This document shows positions 55,468 to 64,000 of a stretch of 64,000 nucleotides of DNA, piece by piece. Under the pieces are notes generated by a model, which was not told the origin of the DNA, did not search any database, and was given only the letters and a program-made list of their open reading frames with translations. The first letter of the stretch is position 1. Each line of letters begins with the position of its first letter. Source of the stretch: Strongylocentrotus pallidus (lineage: Eukaryota; Echinodermata; Echinoidea; Camarodonta; Strongylocentrotidae); NCBI GenBank assembly GCA_030265145.1, contig JARBES010000062.1, forward strand, positions 681,383-745,382, in the 5' to 3' direction. A program made the translations under genes and the position numbers.

Positions 55468-58400
55468 TTATTGCAACACGATTGAACAATAAAATGGAAG
55501 ATGCGTTTCTATACAATTTACCATATCTACTGCATCGTGCACGGTGTCATATCGAGGGCATAGTATTTTTTGGTACAGGTGCATTCCGACCTGACCTAAA
55601 TTTATCCATACATAACGGTGTTGAATTTTATAAAGAGCATTGAAAACATTCATGCTCGCATCATTATGTAAATTAAGCAGTTCATGCAACCCACCAAACC
55701 ATCTTTGACATAAATGTTCGGCCATGTAGTAATTGACACGGCCGACTTGATCGTATAAATCAACTACCTTGTCATTCTGATGTAAACATATTGCCTTATA
55801 GCATTCGTAATACATTAAATCTTGATGAAACATAAATGGTCTGTAAATGGCATGTTTTCTTCTGCAATCAAAATCATCGTGTTCATAACAGTGTCTTTGT
55901 GTTGGTGTATGCAATGTTGATATGGTTGAAAGGCGTGTGGTGGTTGATGATGTATCGTTGAATAGGGTGATCAATTGTGTTAATTTTTGGTAATCTGATT
56001 GTGATAAAACCGTTTCGGTTGCTTCTGTTTGCGTTGCTTCCATTACATTTGTTTGAGATTCTACCTGTGATCTTTCGTTTCTCAAACAATACGTTCCCAA
56101 AAAAGAAGTTTGGTTGTGATAGATAAATTGACATTCGTCTTCTCCTTCTTCAAAAGCATCTCTATTTTGGTTTTGAAATGACACAAATTCTTTGTCTTCT
56201 TCTAAAGTGCACCCTCTCTCATTCCATACAGTATCTGAATAAAATATTCTTTCCACTAACTCAATTCGAGCATGATGTAAAAGTGTTTCATTAAAAATAC
56301 CGACCAACCCGTTTGTTCGGATGCACGCATTGGTATCCGATGTGTATCCTGTGCATCCTAACTGCAATGATTGCACACAATCTGTACTCACTTCATAGAA
56401 CTCTGATTGTCGAATTTTTATGTATTTTAATTCGTCTTGTACTGCCAGTTCTAACCAAATGGAAACGCATAGGTTACCTTCTTCCTTCGAAAAGATTTTA
56501 TTGGTTGGACACACGCAGATAGAGTTGAAATCCAATGTATTGATACACGTTCCACCAGTGTCCGTACAGTTCTTGCAAAACTGTACCCTTTTACTGTTCG
56601 AATAGTGTCCGTCACCATCGTATATTTGACACGACTCTCCAACATAATCCGTGTTACATACGCAATAGGCAATGCCATGTTCTTCATCAACAGGATTGCA
56701 AACGCCATTTTGACTACAGTTACATGTAAATTGACACCTCGGTCCATAATAATCGGATGCACAGATGCATTCATCCGCCTCCATGTCACATACACCTTCG
56801 TGCTTACAATTTTCATCGCTGCTACATTTAACAGCGGTGTTGCAAAAAGTTATAAACAATTCATCTTCAGCGGTGCAATTGCAGAAAGGCACCGACCAAT
56901 CATTGTACTCGCATCTTCCTTCCATACAAGGATTCTCTTCCTCGTTACTGCAATCGATAACTTGCTCACAGTGATCGCCTTTCCAGAACTTACTGTTGCA
57001 CAGACATGTACCGTTAATATCGCAGGTTCCATGTATGCATGTCTCTTGGCATGATTCGATGTCGATAACGCGTCTGTTTTCACAACGTGTACCATAATAT
57101 CCCTGTTTACATTTGCAAAAAGAGAGTCGTCTATCCGACAGGCGACGTCTACGTGGATTGCAACGCTCGGTACCTTCTAGATCACACGGTTCGTATCTTG
57201 AGTTGCAAACATCTGAATCGTATTGGCAAAACTCACCTACGTAAGGAGGCACACAGAAGCAAGATCCTGGATGAACACACAGGCCACCGTTCCTGCACAT
57301 TATAACATTACACGCTTCATATTCACATTGTTGCCCGGTCCATCCAGGTACACAGTTGCATCTACCGTCTTCTTGATTACATGTTCCACCATTCTGACAA
57401 TATCTGACATTGGGTTGCACCATTTCTCTGTAAACACACTTCAACCGTTTATTGCACAACGGTCCTGTTTCGTAAAATTCACACTGGCAACGAAATCCCG
57501 TTTCTGAACTGGGGTCAGGAATGCACGTCTTTCCATTACACGGATCTGATACTGCACAACTGTCGATTTCGATTCGACATCGATTGCCTGTAAAACCATC
57601 AGTACATGTGCATACAGCACGTCCCCTTCCGTCTAATGAACATGAGCCTCCGTTTTCGCAATACATGTCTGTGTCGTCTGCCAATATGCAATAATTAATG
57701 TGCTTGCATGTACTTCCACTGTAAGGAAAGGAACAATGGCACTCTACTTCTCCATCATCTCGTTGAATGCATTTCCCACCATTTCTACATCTTTTATTGC
57801 AACCATAAAAGTCCTCGCAAAATACTCCGCTGTAATTATCGGCACATGTGCACGATGCAGGTGCTGAAGCCATGTTATTTATTATACAGGTACCCCCGTT
57901 CTTACAATCTGTATCGCTCTTGCACGATCTAGGTAATTGACATAGATCGCCCACGTAACTTTTTGTGCATTCACATGCTGTCACGTGTTGTGTTAACGAC
58001 ATCACAAATGGTACTGTCATGTGGTAAGGGTGGTATACGTGAGCTCCTCTGTCCAATACAACGCATGTTCCTCCATTTCGACAATGACCGTCGAGCATGC
58101 ATTTGTTGACGGGAAATTCGCACGAAGGACCTTCAAAATCACGCGAGCATTTGCACAGATGATTAGGAATAATCTCCAACGCTTTTTTTATTCGTACCCT
58201 TTTTTCTACACTCATTTTTACTGAAATAGCCTTCACATACGTTTGCATAATAACTTGAATAAGCGTGATAGGCATCGGAACGCACACACCATCGTGTTGA
58301 CATCCTGATAGAAGACAATGAGGATAGCGATAATCTAGATTATAAAACTCAGTTGGCAACTGCGTCATGCTCAAACCAAGCAATCTCAAAGAGCTTTGAA

Positions 58401-58560
58401 CAGTCACGCCGTTAGTGACAGCAATTGCACGATCAATCTGTGCACTTGTCACATAGAGAAAGCTATTGTTTACATCTATATTAACTGCTTGCTGATATGT
58501 ATTCCTTACATTAAAACAGAAGACACAGAAGAAGAATGAGAGAAGTTGTATCGAGTTCAT
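55468..58560 (-). CDS. Secreted multi-EGF protein with C-type lectin-like domain
   Basis: 1030 residues. A signal peptide (about residues 1-20) is followed by a unique region, then 14 EGF-like modules (about residues 82-700), many with the CxNGGxC and GYxGxxC/GWTGxxC hallmarks of Notch/Delta-type EGFs. An acidic/Thr-rich linker follows. The last ~130 residues resemble a C-type lectin-like domain (AEHLCQRWFGG, then YVWINLG, then the closing Cys pair). No C-terminal membrane helix is seen, so it may be secreted or held by partners. EGF and lectin parts suggest cell adhesion or attachment; capture from an animal host is likely. No introns. Confidence 0.85.
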   Translation of the reverse strand: MNSIQLLSFFFCVFCFNVRNTYQQAVNIDVNNSFLYVTSAQIDRAIAVTNGVTVQSSLRLLGLSMTQLPTEFYNLDYRYPHCLLSGCQHDGVCVPMPITLIQVIMQTYVKAISVKMSVEKRVRIKKALEIIPNHLCKCSRDFEGPSCEFPVNKCMLDGHCRNGGTCVVLDRGAHVYHPYHMTVPFVMSLTQHVTACECTKSYVGDLCQLPRSCKSDTDCKNGGTCIINNMASAPASCTCADNYSGVFCEDFYGCNKRCRNGGKCIQRDDGEVECHCSFPYSGSTCKHINYCILADDTDMYCENGGSCSLDGRGRAVCTCTDGFTGNRCRIEIDSCAVSDPCNGKTCIPDPSSETGFRCQCEFYETGPLCNKRLKCVYREMVQPNVRYCQNGGTCNQEDGRCNCVPGWTGQQCEYEACNVIMCRNGGLCVHPGSCFCVPPYVGEFCQYDSDVCNSRYEPCDLEGTERCNPRRRRLSDRRLSFCKCKQGYYGTRCENRRVIDIESCQETCIHGTCDINGTCLCNSKFWKGDHCEQVIDCSNEEENPCMEGRCEYNDWSVPFCNCTAEDELFITFCNTAVKCSSDENCKHEGVCDMEADECICASDYYGPRCQFTCNCSQNGVCNPVDEEHGIAYCVCNTDYVGESCQIYDGDGHYSNSKRVQFCKNCTDTGGTCINTLDFNSICVCPTNKIFSKEEGNLCVSIWLELAVQDELKYIKIRQSEFYEVSTDCVQSLQLGCTGYTSDTNACIRTNGLVGIFNETLLHHARIELVERIFYSDTVWNERGCTLEEDKEFVSFQNQNRDAFEEGEDECQFIYHNQTSFLGTYCLRNERSQVESQTNVMEATQTEATETVLSQSDYQKLTQLITLFNDTSSTTTRLSTISTLHTPTQRHCYEHDDFDCRRKHAIYRPFMFHQDLMYYECYKAICLHQNDKVVDLYDQVGRVNYYMAEHLCQRWFGGLHELLNLHNDASMNVFNALYKIQHRYVWINLGQVGMHLYQKILCPRYDTVHDAVDMVNCIETHLPFYCSIVLQ

Positions 58561-58635
58561 CGTCTAAAAAATGGTACACTTATTTGTTACCCTTTTTTTT
58601 ATTTAATACGTAAGACATTATAGACGACCTCGAAG

Positions 58636-59460
58636 ATGAACAATCGACCTAAAATGGGGTTCAAGATTTGTTTAAACAGCATAGAGCTGATAGAGCTGTA
58701 TTTGCATGCCGATGAAAAATTGTGCAAATATCCATGCATGGTTACTTGTCGACCTTTTGTGGAACGTGTACACAAATCTTTTGAAGGCGACGAGGGCCAC
58801 GACTTGTTGGATGATGAAGACGATTACAATATAGAATACGAAGACATATCTGAAGACTCCGAAGAATTATGTGAAGAATGCAAAGAAGTATCAGAAGAAC
58901 TATCTGAAGAAGAATTTTGTGAAAACTGCAACGATTGCACGTTAACAAGTTCTACGAAGAAAGGTTTATTAAAGAGCAAAACTGTGATAGATACGACCAC
59001 GGTGTACAATAACCGAAACAAAATAAGTTATAAAAGTGATGAAGAGTACAATGAAACAACTGATGTCCCATCGTGTTATATATTTTTTACACATAGTAAG
59101 AGGGATGCTACGACGTTGTTACATGGATTTAAACATGGTTTAGAAACAAACTATTATTTTGATTATCATGTTAGCATTTATCCCCAACCCTTATCGCCTG
59201 ATAAGTTTCCGACGATCTTACCATTGCATACAGCAACAACCTCGGTATACTTTGTTTACGACATGCAGCAAAACGATGTCATTACAATTTTTAAACGAAA
59301 CCCTGGCAGTGTGGGATACTTGATCAACGAATTACCACCACATACGTTTAAACGATACGATAAATATGCACGTAGCATGAACATTTACATTCCTCTTTAC
59401 ATTTTTAAAAGTAAAGCACTCAGAGAAGATGCGTCGTGTAAAGAACAGTATGCAACATAG
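58636..59460 (+). CDS. Acidic hypothetical protein, 274 residues
   Basis: Residues 50-100 are Glu/Asp-rich with three CxxC-like pairs (CEECKE, CENCNDC), which may bind metal. The C-terminal half is globular with many Tyr residues. Its end overlaps the end of the convergent terminase gene by 64 nt. It is divergent from the EGF/lectin gene, with 75 nt between starts. No family recognised. Confidence 0.65.
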   Translation: MNNRPKMGFKICLNSIELIELYLHADEKLCKYPCMVTCRPFVERVHKSFEGDEGHDLLDDEDDYNIEYEDISEDSEELCEECKEVSEELSEEEFCENCNDCTLTSSTKKGLLKSKTVIDTTTVYNNRNKISYKSDEEYNETTDVPSCYIFFTHSKRDATTLLHGFKHGLETNYYFDYHVSIYPQPLSPDKFPTILPLHTATTSVYFVYDMQQNDVITIFKRNPGSVGYLINELPPHTFKRYDKYARSMNIYIPLYIFKSKALREDASCKEQYAT

Positions 59461-62165
59461 AGAGCACACATAAAAGATACCATCATATCGTCTGGTTTTG
59501 AAGTCATCACTTGTTGCGTAACAACGTCCGACTTGATTTTGCGAAATGCTTTTTTACGTTTGACCGCGCTTTTCATTAGCTGACGGTACAGGTCAACAAG
59601 CATCTGGTTGGAACGTGAAATTGATTCGATCTGTATAAACTCTCGATGTTCGTTTTTCAACAAAAGTTGTTTAAACTCGGGAAGCTGTATTTCTTCATCT
59701 GTAATGTTGCTTAAGGTTGTTTCAGACCATCTTGACGGTCGCTGTTGTGCGGTAGCGTCGTTGACCACTGATTGGTTGTCATCATCCGAGTTCGACACAA
59801 CAACATGCTTCGGAAGACTTGATGATAATGATTGAAATATATCTTGTTTAACTGACAGGGCATGCTTGATATTGTCTCTGTTCTGGAGCTCTTGTGTAAT
59901 TTGTTTTGAATATTTTGACGTGTTTGAAACTCTATCATTAAACATAATATGATCTTGAACGCTGTATGTGTTTTCTGAAATTAATTTGTTTGATATGGCT
60001 ATCTTTCTAGAATTTAAAAGATTGCACATTGTGGTGTAAGCGGTTGTTTTGTTTTGTTCATCTAAAATAAAACCTTTTATGTTGTCTCTAATTTTATAAT
60101 AGTCAGGATCATTTTTTGAAACGACGTGAAATTGCATGTCTGCCCCCATTCTATAATGGTGAAAAACCTTATGCGTGTAATCGCTTTCATTACAAAATGC
60201 ATGTTGTTTGTTGATAGTATGTGTTGCGTGGTAAATTGTTCTGTCTTGCCTGTCTTTTAAAAAATTATCACGGAGTGCTTGTTTTAAACGGGTAAAATAT
60301 AGAAGGTTTACTTCAGACGGTAAATTTGTCTCGACCAAACTGTTTAATATAATATAAGTATTCATGGGCAAAATTTCAACATGATTTCCTTCTGCAATAA
60401 TAACGTGCTGTTTACCGACAAGTTCAGGATGCATTTTATAAATATTAGTCACGTGCGTGTAAAGACACGATGCATTAACAGCATGGTCGTATTGCGACAA
60501 GGGTATTTGATCTAAGCCAAGCACCACCATCTTGTAATCGTAAAGGGTGTAAATGGGTGGGACAGTATCATCACCTTCCGTATCTTCATGATCCTCATTC
60601 CTTGAACAAGGTTGATTGGACTCGTACACGATTGCAACTGTTGTAATTCCCATGCAATGTTGTACACTTAAAGAAGGATCAATGTAAGTGTACATACATA
60701 GGACATCTTCTTTACGAATATCGATACGATCTTGAAACACGTCGCATAACGATTCAAACGTGATAACCCTGTGCATCTGTGTAGATTTGTTCATGCACAT
60801 CAAATCTTTAGAGTCCATGTCCATATCTCCTATACCCTGTAGTTCTTTTTGTCCAAGGTTCTTACCTAAGGCAGAAAGTACAAGATGTACGTCTTGGTCT
60901 GCTAGTGTGTGAGGCGGTAAAAAATGGGCATAATGAGCACATGATATATTATGAGAAAAATTTACATTATACACATCAACGGCCTTAAGACAAAAAGGAC
61001 AGTTCATGAAAGTTTCTATGGTGTTAAATATTTTCTTATTTAAAGGATTGTTGTTCTTGCAAAGGTAGGACCATTTGTCCCAAAAAGCGCTTTTTTTATT
61101 GAGCGCTTTTGTAGATGCCATGAGTATATGACATTTTTGACTGCTACCAAGCGGTATGGCAGCGGTAAGTGTTGAACTTCGGGTCGCTGCTGTTTCATCC
61201 ATGACAACAAAGGACGAATCTTGACCTCTCACAGCCCCACCGCTTGTAACAATCGCCATACAACCTCCCGTTGGGTTATCTGAATTTGTATTTGGAGATT
61301 CGATACCAAAGGCCGACCAATTTTCGTTCCATTTAAATTTAAAGGAAGAAGAATGACTAGCATAATAGCCTCCCGGGTAGACAAAACATTTAGGTGAAAT
61401 CCTATCGTTTATTTCAATCAACCTGTTCAGGTATTTTTCGTATGCACTTTTAACACCTGTCTCAACCACCATCTTGACATGAGCTATAAGCAAAATATCC
61501 TTCGGCGAAAATCTGTATTGTACAGCAGCGGTCAGTGCGCCCATAATTTCTGTCTTGCCCATGCGACGAGGCATACTTAATTTACTAAACCTTGCATCGT
61601 ACGCATCAACAATGTGGGCATAGTGATCATATAGGCTCGTTATATTTTCAGCACATGCCATCTTAACCGTGTCTATATTTAATCCCCTACCTACCATGTA
61701 AAATGCATTTTCACCGTAAGACACAGATCCACCATAAGTACAAGCTATAGAAATAAGAGTACTGTAAATAATTTGGAGTTGTGCGTGTTCAAAACGTCGA
61801 TTCTTTTCATCAAATAATTTGAGAATGTCACGATGCGATTCTTTGACAGCGTTAATAATCCAGGCTGATTGTGCTTGATCTTTGGTGTCGTAGAAATTGC
61901 AATCATTATTCAATTTAAAATCTGTACGAACGCACTGCCTTATGTGTTGTAAAATTACATCATCTGATCGTTTCATGTGTTTAGAAACGTGTGATATACG
62001 TTCGTTAATTTTCAAATATTTAGCCTTGTTATTTCGACCTTCTTGTAATAAACGATCTATATTGTAAAAACTGCTATTGTCTTCTTCGTCCTTCTTTTGC
62101 ATGTCAACATCTTGTCTAAACTGTTCGGGTGCCTTACAAGTTTTTGTTTTGTTTTTCTTACCCAT
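59397..62165 (-). CDS. Terminase large subunit (DNA-packaging ATPase/nuclease), herpesvirus type
   Basis: 922 residues. The ATPase motor: Walker A MPRRMGKTE (198-206, K204, T205), Walker B SFVVMDETAA (D323, E324) and coupling motif ILMASTKA (347-354). The RNase H-like nuclease: YIDPSLS with D496, and IIAEGNHVEI with E592; the ~95-residue spacing resembles that of herpesvirus terminases, and a further acidic residue should lie in the C-terminal third. A CPFC...H zinc-like cluster lies at about 389-412. The enzyme pumps viral DNA into procapsids and cuts concatemers. Unlike UL15 of mammalian herpesviruses, the gene is a single unbroken frame here. This is the strongest taxonomic marker in the window. 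Confidence 0.93.
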   Translation of the reverse strand: MGKKNKTKTCKAPEQFRQDVDMQKKDEEDNSSFYNIDRLLQEGRNNKAKYLKINERISHVSKHMKRSDDVILQHIRQCVRTDFKLNNDCNFYDTKDQAQSAWIINAVKESHRDILKLFDEKNRRFEHAQLQIIYSTLISIACTYGGSVSYGENAFYMVGRGLNIDTVKMACAENITSLYDHYAHIVDAYDARFSKLSMPRRMGKTEIMGALTAAVQYRFSPKDILLIAHVKMVVETGVKSAYEKYLNRLIEINDRISPKCFVYPGGYYASHSSSFKFKWNENWSAFGIESPNTNSDNPTGGCMAIVTSGGAVRGQDSSFVVMDETAATRSSTLTAAIPLGSSQKCHILMASTKALNKKSAFWDKWSYLCKNNNPLNKKIFNTIETFMNCPFCLKAVDVYNVNFSHNISCAHYAHFLPPHTLADQDVHLVLSALGKNLGQKELQGIGDMDMDSKDLMCMNKSTQMHRVITFESLCDVFQDRIDIRKEDVLCMYTYIDPSLSVQHCMGITTVAIVYESNQPCSRNEDHEDTEGDDTVPPIYTLYDYKMVVLGLDQIPLSQYDHAVNASCLYTHVTNIYKMHPELVGKQHVIIAEGNHVEILPMNTYIILNSLVETNLPSEVNLLYFTRLKQALRDNFLKDRQDRTIYHATHTINKQHAFCNESDYTHKVFHHYRMGADMQFHVVSKNDPDYYKIRDNIKGFILDEQNKTTAYTTMCNLLNSRKIAISNKLISENTYSVQDHIMFNDRVSNTSKYSKQITQELQNRDNIKHALSVKQDIFQSLSSSLPKHVVVSNSDDDNQSVVNDATAQQRPSRWSETTLSNITDEEIQLPEFKQLLLKNEHREFIQIESISRSNQMLVDLYRQLMKSAVKRKKAFRKIKSDVVTQQVMTSKPDDMMVSFMCALYVAYCSLHDASSLSALLLKM

Positions 62166-62648
62166 TCTATGAAAATCTAATACACACTTTTTTCTTTAAA
62201 TAAAAACAAAACATATCTTCTTATTTATGTCCATTTGACAAATATAAAATAAGTTTCCAAACATCACGCCTTTTTAGTCTATCAAAGATCAACATTAACG
62301 TCTATAACCGAACACAATAAGCTTCATAAATTGTAGAAAATTCACCCTCTCTCTCTCTCTTTCTTTGTATGTCTGTGTTATAGTTTATGTATTAAGAGTT
62401 TGTATCCTTATCTAGTTTTATTTGTTAAGCTTGTTCTCTAAATATCCGCTCTATGTTAACAGCACACCCTTTCACCATCACACCATGCTTTATCATACAA
62501 ATTTGACCATGACAACGAAATTCTTGTTTTATATTACACTCCCACTCTCTCGATATATATTTAACTTCCAACTTATAAGAAATAATAAAAAAAAACGTGT
62601 GTCATCAGTCGTTAACATTCGTTTATACATCACAGACAACACAAAGAT
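62166..62648. other. Intergenic region, promoter-like A/T-rich sequence
   Basis: No supportable gene. It holds a CT dinucleotide run (62347-62362) and TATA-like ATATATATTTA (62557-62571). It separates the terminase start from the end of the next minus-strand gene, so it must include the terminase promoter. Confidence 0.5.
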
Positions 62649-63287
62649 TCAGCTGCAAAATATACATGTCTCATTACCATTACATAGCTTAACAAAATCC
62701 ATACTAATGTTTTGCCTCAGGTCCCTCATATCAATGCAATTACCTTTTCTATGAACGTGCAATGTCAACTCATCGTAGGTGCATTCTTTATGTAAACATA
62801 AAACTTGACATTCAATTAATTTATCGATGAATTTAAACGTATACGGCGGATTAAATAGTACAGCACAATAATTTGTCGGAGTTGTAGATTCATAAGTATC
62901 GTTATCTATTACGACTACATTTTCAATTTTTAGTTTTGATGTAGGACACATGTACGATATAGACTTGTTGTTTAGATTCGTCATAACTTTGATCAAATCT
63001 TGACCATCTGTTACAGCTGTGTTCTTGTTATTTACGATCTTGCATCCACCACTCATTTTGTTGGCGCATATTAAAAATGGATTGGATGAATATAAATCGA
63101 AATTCTCGATATTCCAACGTTCCTTGAATTTGGTAGCATAAAGACAGACTGGTAGCAGTTTGTGATTTGGTGTTCCACATGGACATTCGAAGATTAGTTT
63201 GTTGACAAACATGCTGTAACCAATTTGAAAACGTGTAAAGACAAGCGAGTTTTCACACGCCACGGTTTCAAGCTTATATGAATCCAT
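62649..63287 (-). CDS. Cysteine-rich hypothetical protein, 212 residues
   Basis: Starts on an ATG. Cys pairs occur throughout (CPCG, CLHKEC, CIFC at the very end), consistent with one or more zinc sites. No signal peptide. Co-directional with the terminase gene downstream. Function unknown. Confidence 0.6.
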   Translation of the reverse strand: MDSYKLETVACENSLVFTRFQIGYSMFVNKLIFECPCGTPNHKLLPVCLYATKFKERWNIENFDLYSSNPFLICANKMSGGCKIVNNKNTAVTDGQDLIKVMTNLNNKSISYMCPTSKLKIENVVVIDNDTYESTTPTNYCAVLFNPPYTFKFIDKLIECQVLCLHKECTYDELTLHVHRKGNCIDMRDLRQNISMDFVKLCNGNETCIFCS

Positions 63288-64000
63288 GTTACACGTTTAC
63301 AGCAAAGTAACAGTTTAACGGGGTCTTTGCTCAATTGTAATGAATTTAAAAAGTGAGTCGGAGAGTTTATACAAGTGTAGTGTCTTCAAATCTGCGTTGT
63401 TCTTGTAGCATTTCATGAAGATGAACAGCATGCTAAAAAAGAAACTGCTTGTGGTTCAGAATAACATCTTTGATTACGATTATAATTTCCGGTTCAAGCG
63501 GACTGCTTCAAAATAGCGCTCCGTAGCGTGGTTATCGACCGTGCTTGTGTTTATGCCTTTGTCTCCTCTTCATCGTCTACGCTGCTAGCGTGGTTATCGA
63601 TCGTTTTTGTGTTGACAATTTTTGTTGACGTGGTGACGTTCATGCCTTTGCTATAAGTCTGTGTCAAAATAGTTTTTGTTTTTGCAAAGAGGTAGTTGGT
63701 TTCAAAATAATTTTTTGCTTTTGCGAAGGGGTAACTACATTTAAACGTCTTTTCACCTCCTATATTTCATAATACCATACAACCATAACCAAACAAGTAC
63801 ACACTATACATGACTCTTTTATTATTATTATTATTATTATTATAATTAATATTATTATCAGAAGTAGAAGTAGTAGTAGTAGTAGTAGTAGTATTGTATT
63901 CATTCAATATATGTATGCCGTAACAACTATCTTCAAAATAAAATACATGACATACAAAGTACCCAATATAATTAACTCATTTTTCTAAACATATCTCATC
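63288..64000. other. Gene-free right end with short direct repeats and microsatellites
   Basis: No open frame of note. Contents: a diverged direct repeat (TAGCGTGGTTATCGAYCG... at 63524 and 63586); a second adjacent direct repeat of ~38 bp (63664-63701 and 63702-63738, TCAAAATA...TTTTTG...GGTA); an (ATT)n run at about 63819-63843; and an (AGT)n run at about 63862-63893. It could be regulatory, a segment boundary or flanking DNA. Confidence 0.55.
63524..63738. repeat. Two sets of short direct repeats
   Basis: Set one: TAGCGTGGTTATCGA (15 bp identical) at 63524 and 63586, each followed by a related TGTG...TGCCTTTG stretch. Set two: two adjacent ~38 bp copies from 63664 differing at several positions. 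The clustering of diverged repeats without genes is unlike the rest of the window. Confidence 0.65.

Noticed and set aside
56605-57054. Plus-strand 149-codon frame inside the EGF gene
   Set aside because: Antisense shadow; the minus-strand EGF cysteine pattern is decisive.

Overview
The window looks like a large piece of a herpesvirus-like genome from an invertebrate lineage. The firmest anchor is a herpesvirus-type terminase ATPase/nuclease near the right end (minus strand, start at 62165). It has a Walker A motif, a VVMDE Walker B motif and the nuclease acidic residues. Other replication-type genes are an archaeo-eukaryotic/herpes-type primase, a FEN1/XPG-family nuclease with all seven catalytic acids, and a divergent family-B DNA polymerase-like protein. 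Most of the remaining genes are large, uninterrupted and unrecognisable. That pattern, with invertebrate-type accessory domains (EGF, C-type lectin, TNFR, double BTB, OTU, PHD), fits a malacoherpesvirus or close relative better than mammalian or fish herpesviruses. The family assignment is inference, because no homology search could be run.

Layout. 1-8.2 kb: the end of a large structural protein (major-capsid candidate), a coiled-coil protein, and two divergent gene pairs whose start codons share a CATG. 8.4-10 kb: two small zinc-finger genes (C2H2 and PHD), each with its own TATA box. 10-19.2 kb: large unknown proteins on both strands. 19.3-28.9 kb: two very large plus-strand genes, one with an OTU protease domain and a C-terminal C2H2 finger, the other with a C-terminal RING-like cysteine cluster. 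28.9-32.8 kb: a block unlike its surroundings. It holds a eukaryotic-type split gene for a tyrosine recombinase (zinc-finger exon, about 1.7 kb intron, catalytic exon), a MITE with TTAA duplications inside the intron, a decayed duplicate zinc finger, and a 5-copy tandem repeat of NRF-1-like GCGCATGCGC palindromes at the presumed promoter. 33-41.5 kb: FEN-like nuclease, primase, two type II membrane glycoproteins and a helical-repeat protein. 42-45.5 kb: a soluble TNFR-like protein overlapped by a repeat-rich gene, a double-BTB protein, and a protein-kinase-like gene that appears catalytically dead. 45.7-55.5 kb: unknowns plus the PolB-like gene. 55.5-59.5 kb: a secreted protein with 14 EGF-like repeats and a C-type lectin-like domain, and an acidic protein. 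59.4-63.3 kb: terminase and a cysteine-rich protein. 63.3-64 kb: no genes, short direct repeats and microsatellites.

How it fits together. Packaging (terminase), capsid (candidate MCP), and replication or RNA/DNA processing (primase, FEN/XPG nuclease, PolB-like protein) form the viral core. OTU, RING-like, BTB, TNFR, pseudokinase and EGF/lectin proteins look like host-interaction genes. The recombinase block is either a cellular transposable element inserted into the viral genome or host DNA joined to an integrated virus. The flanking viral reading frames are open. Two features stand out: the recombinase block itself, and four divergent gene pairs whose ATGs overlap on the palindrome CATG, so that each gene's promoter must lie inside the opposite coding region.
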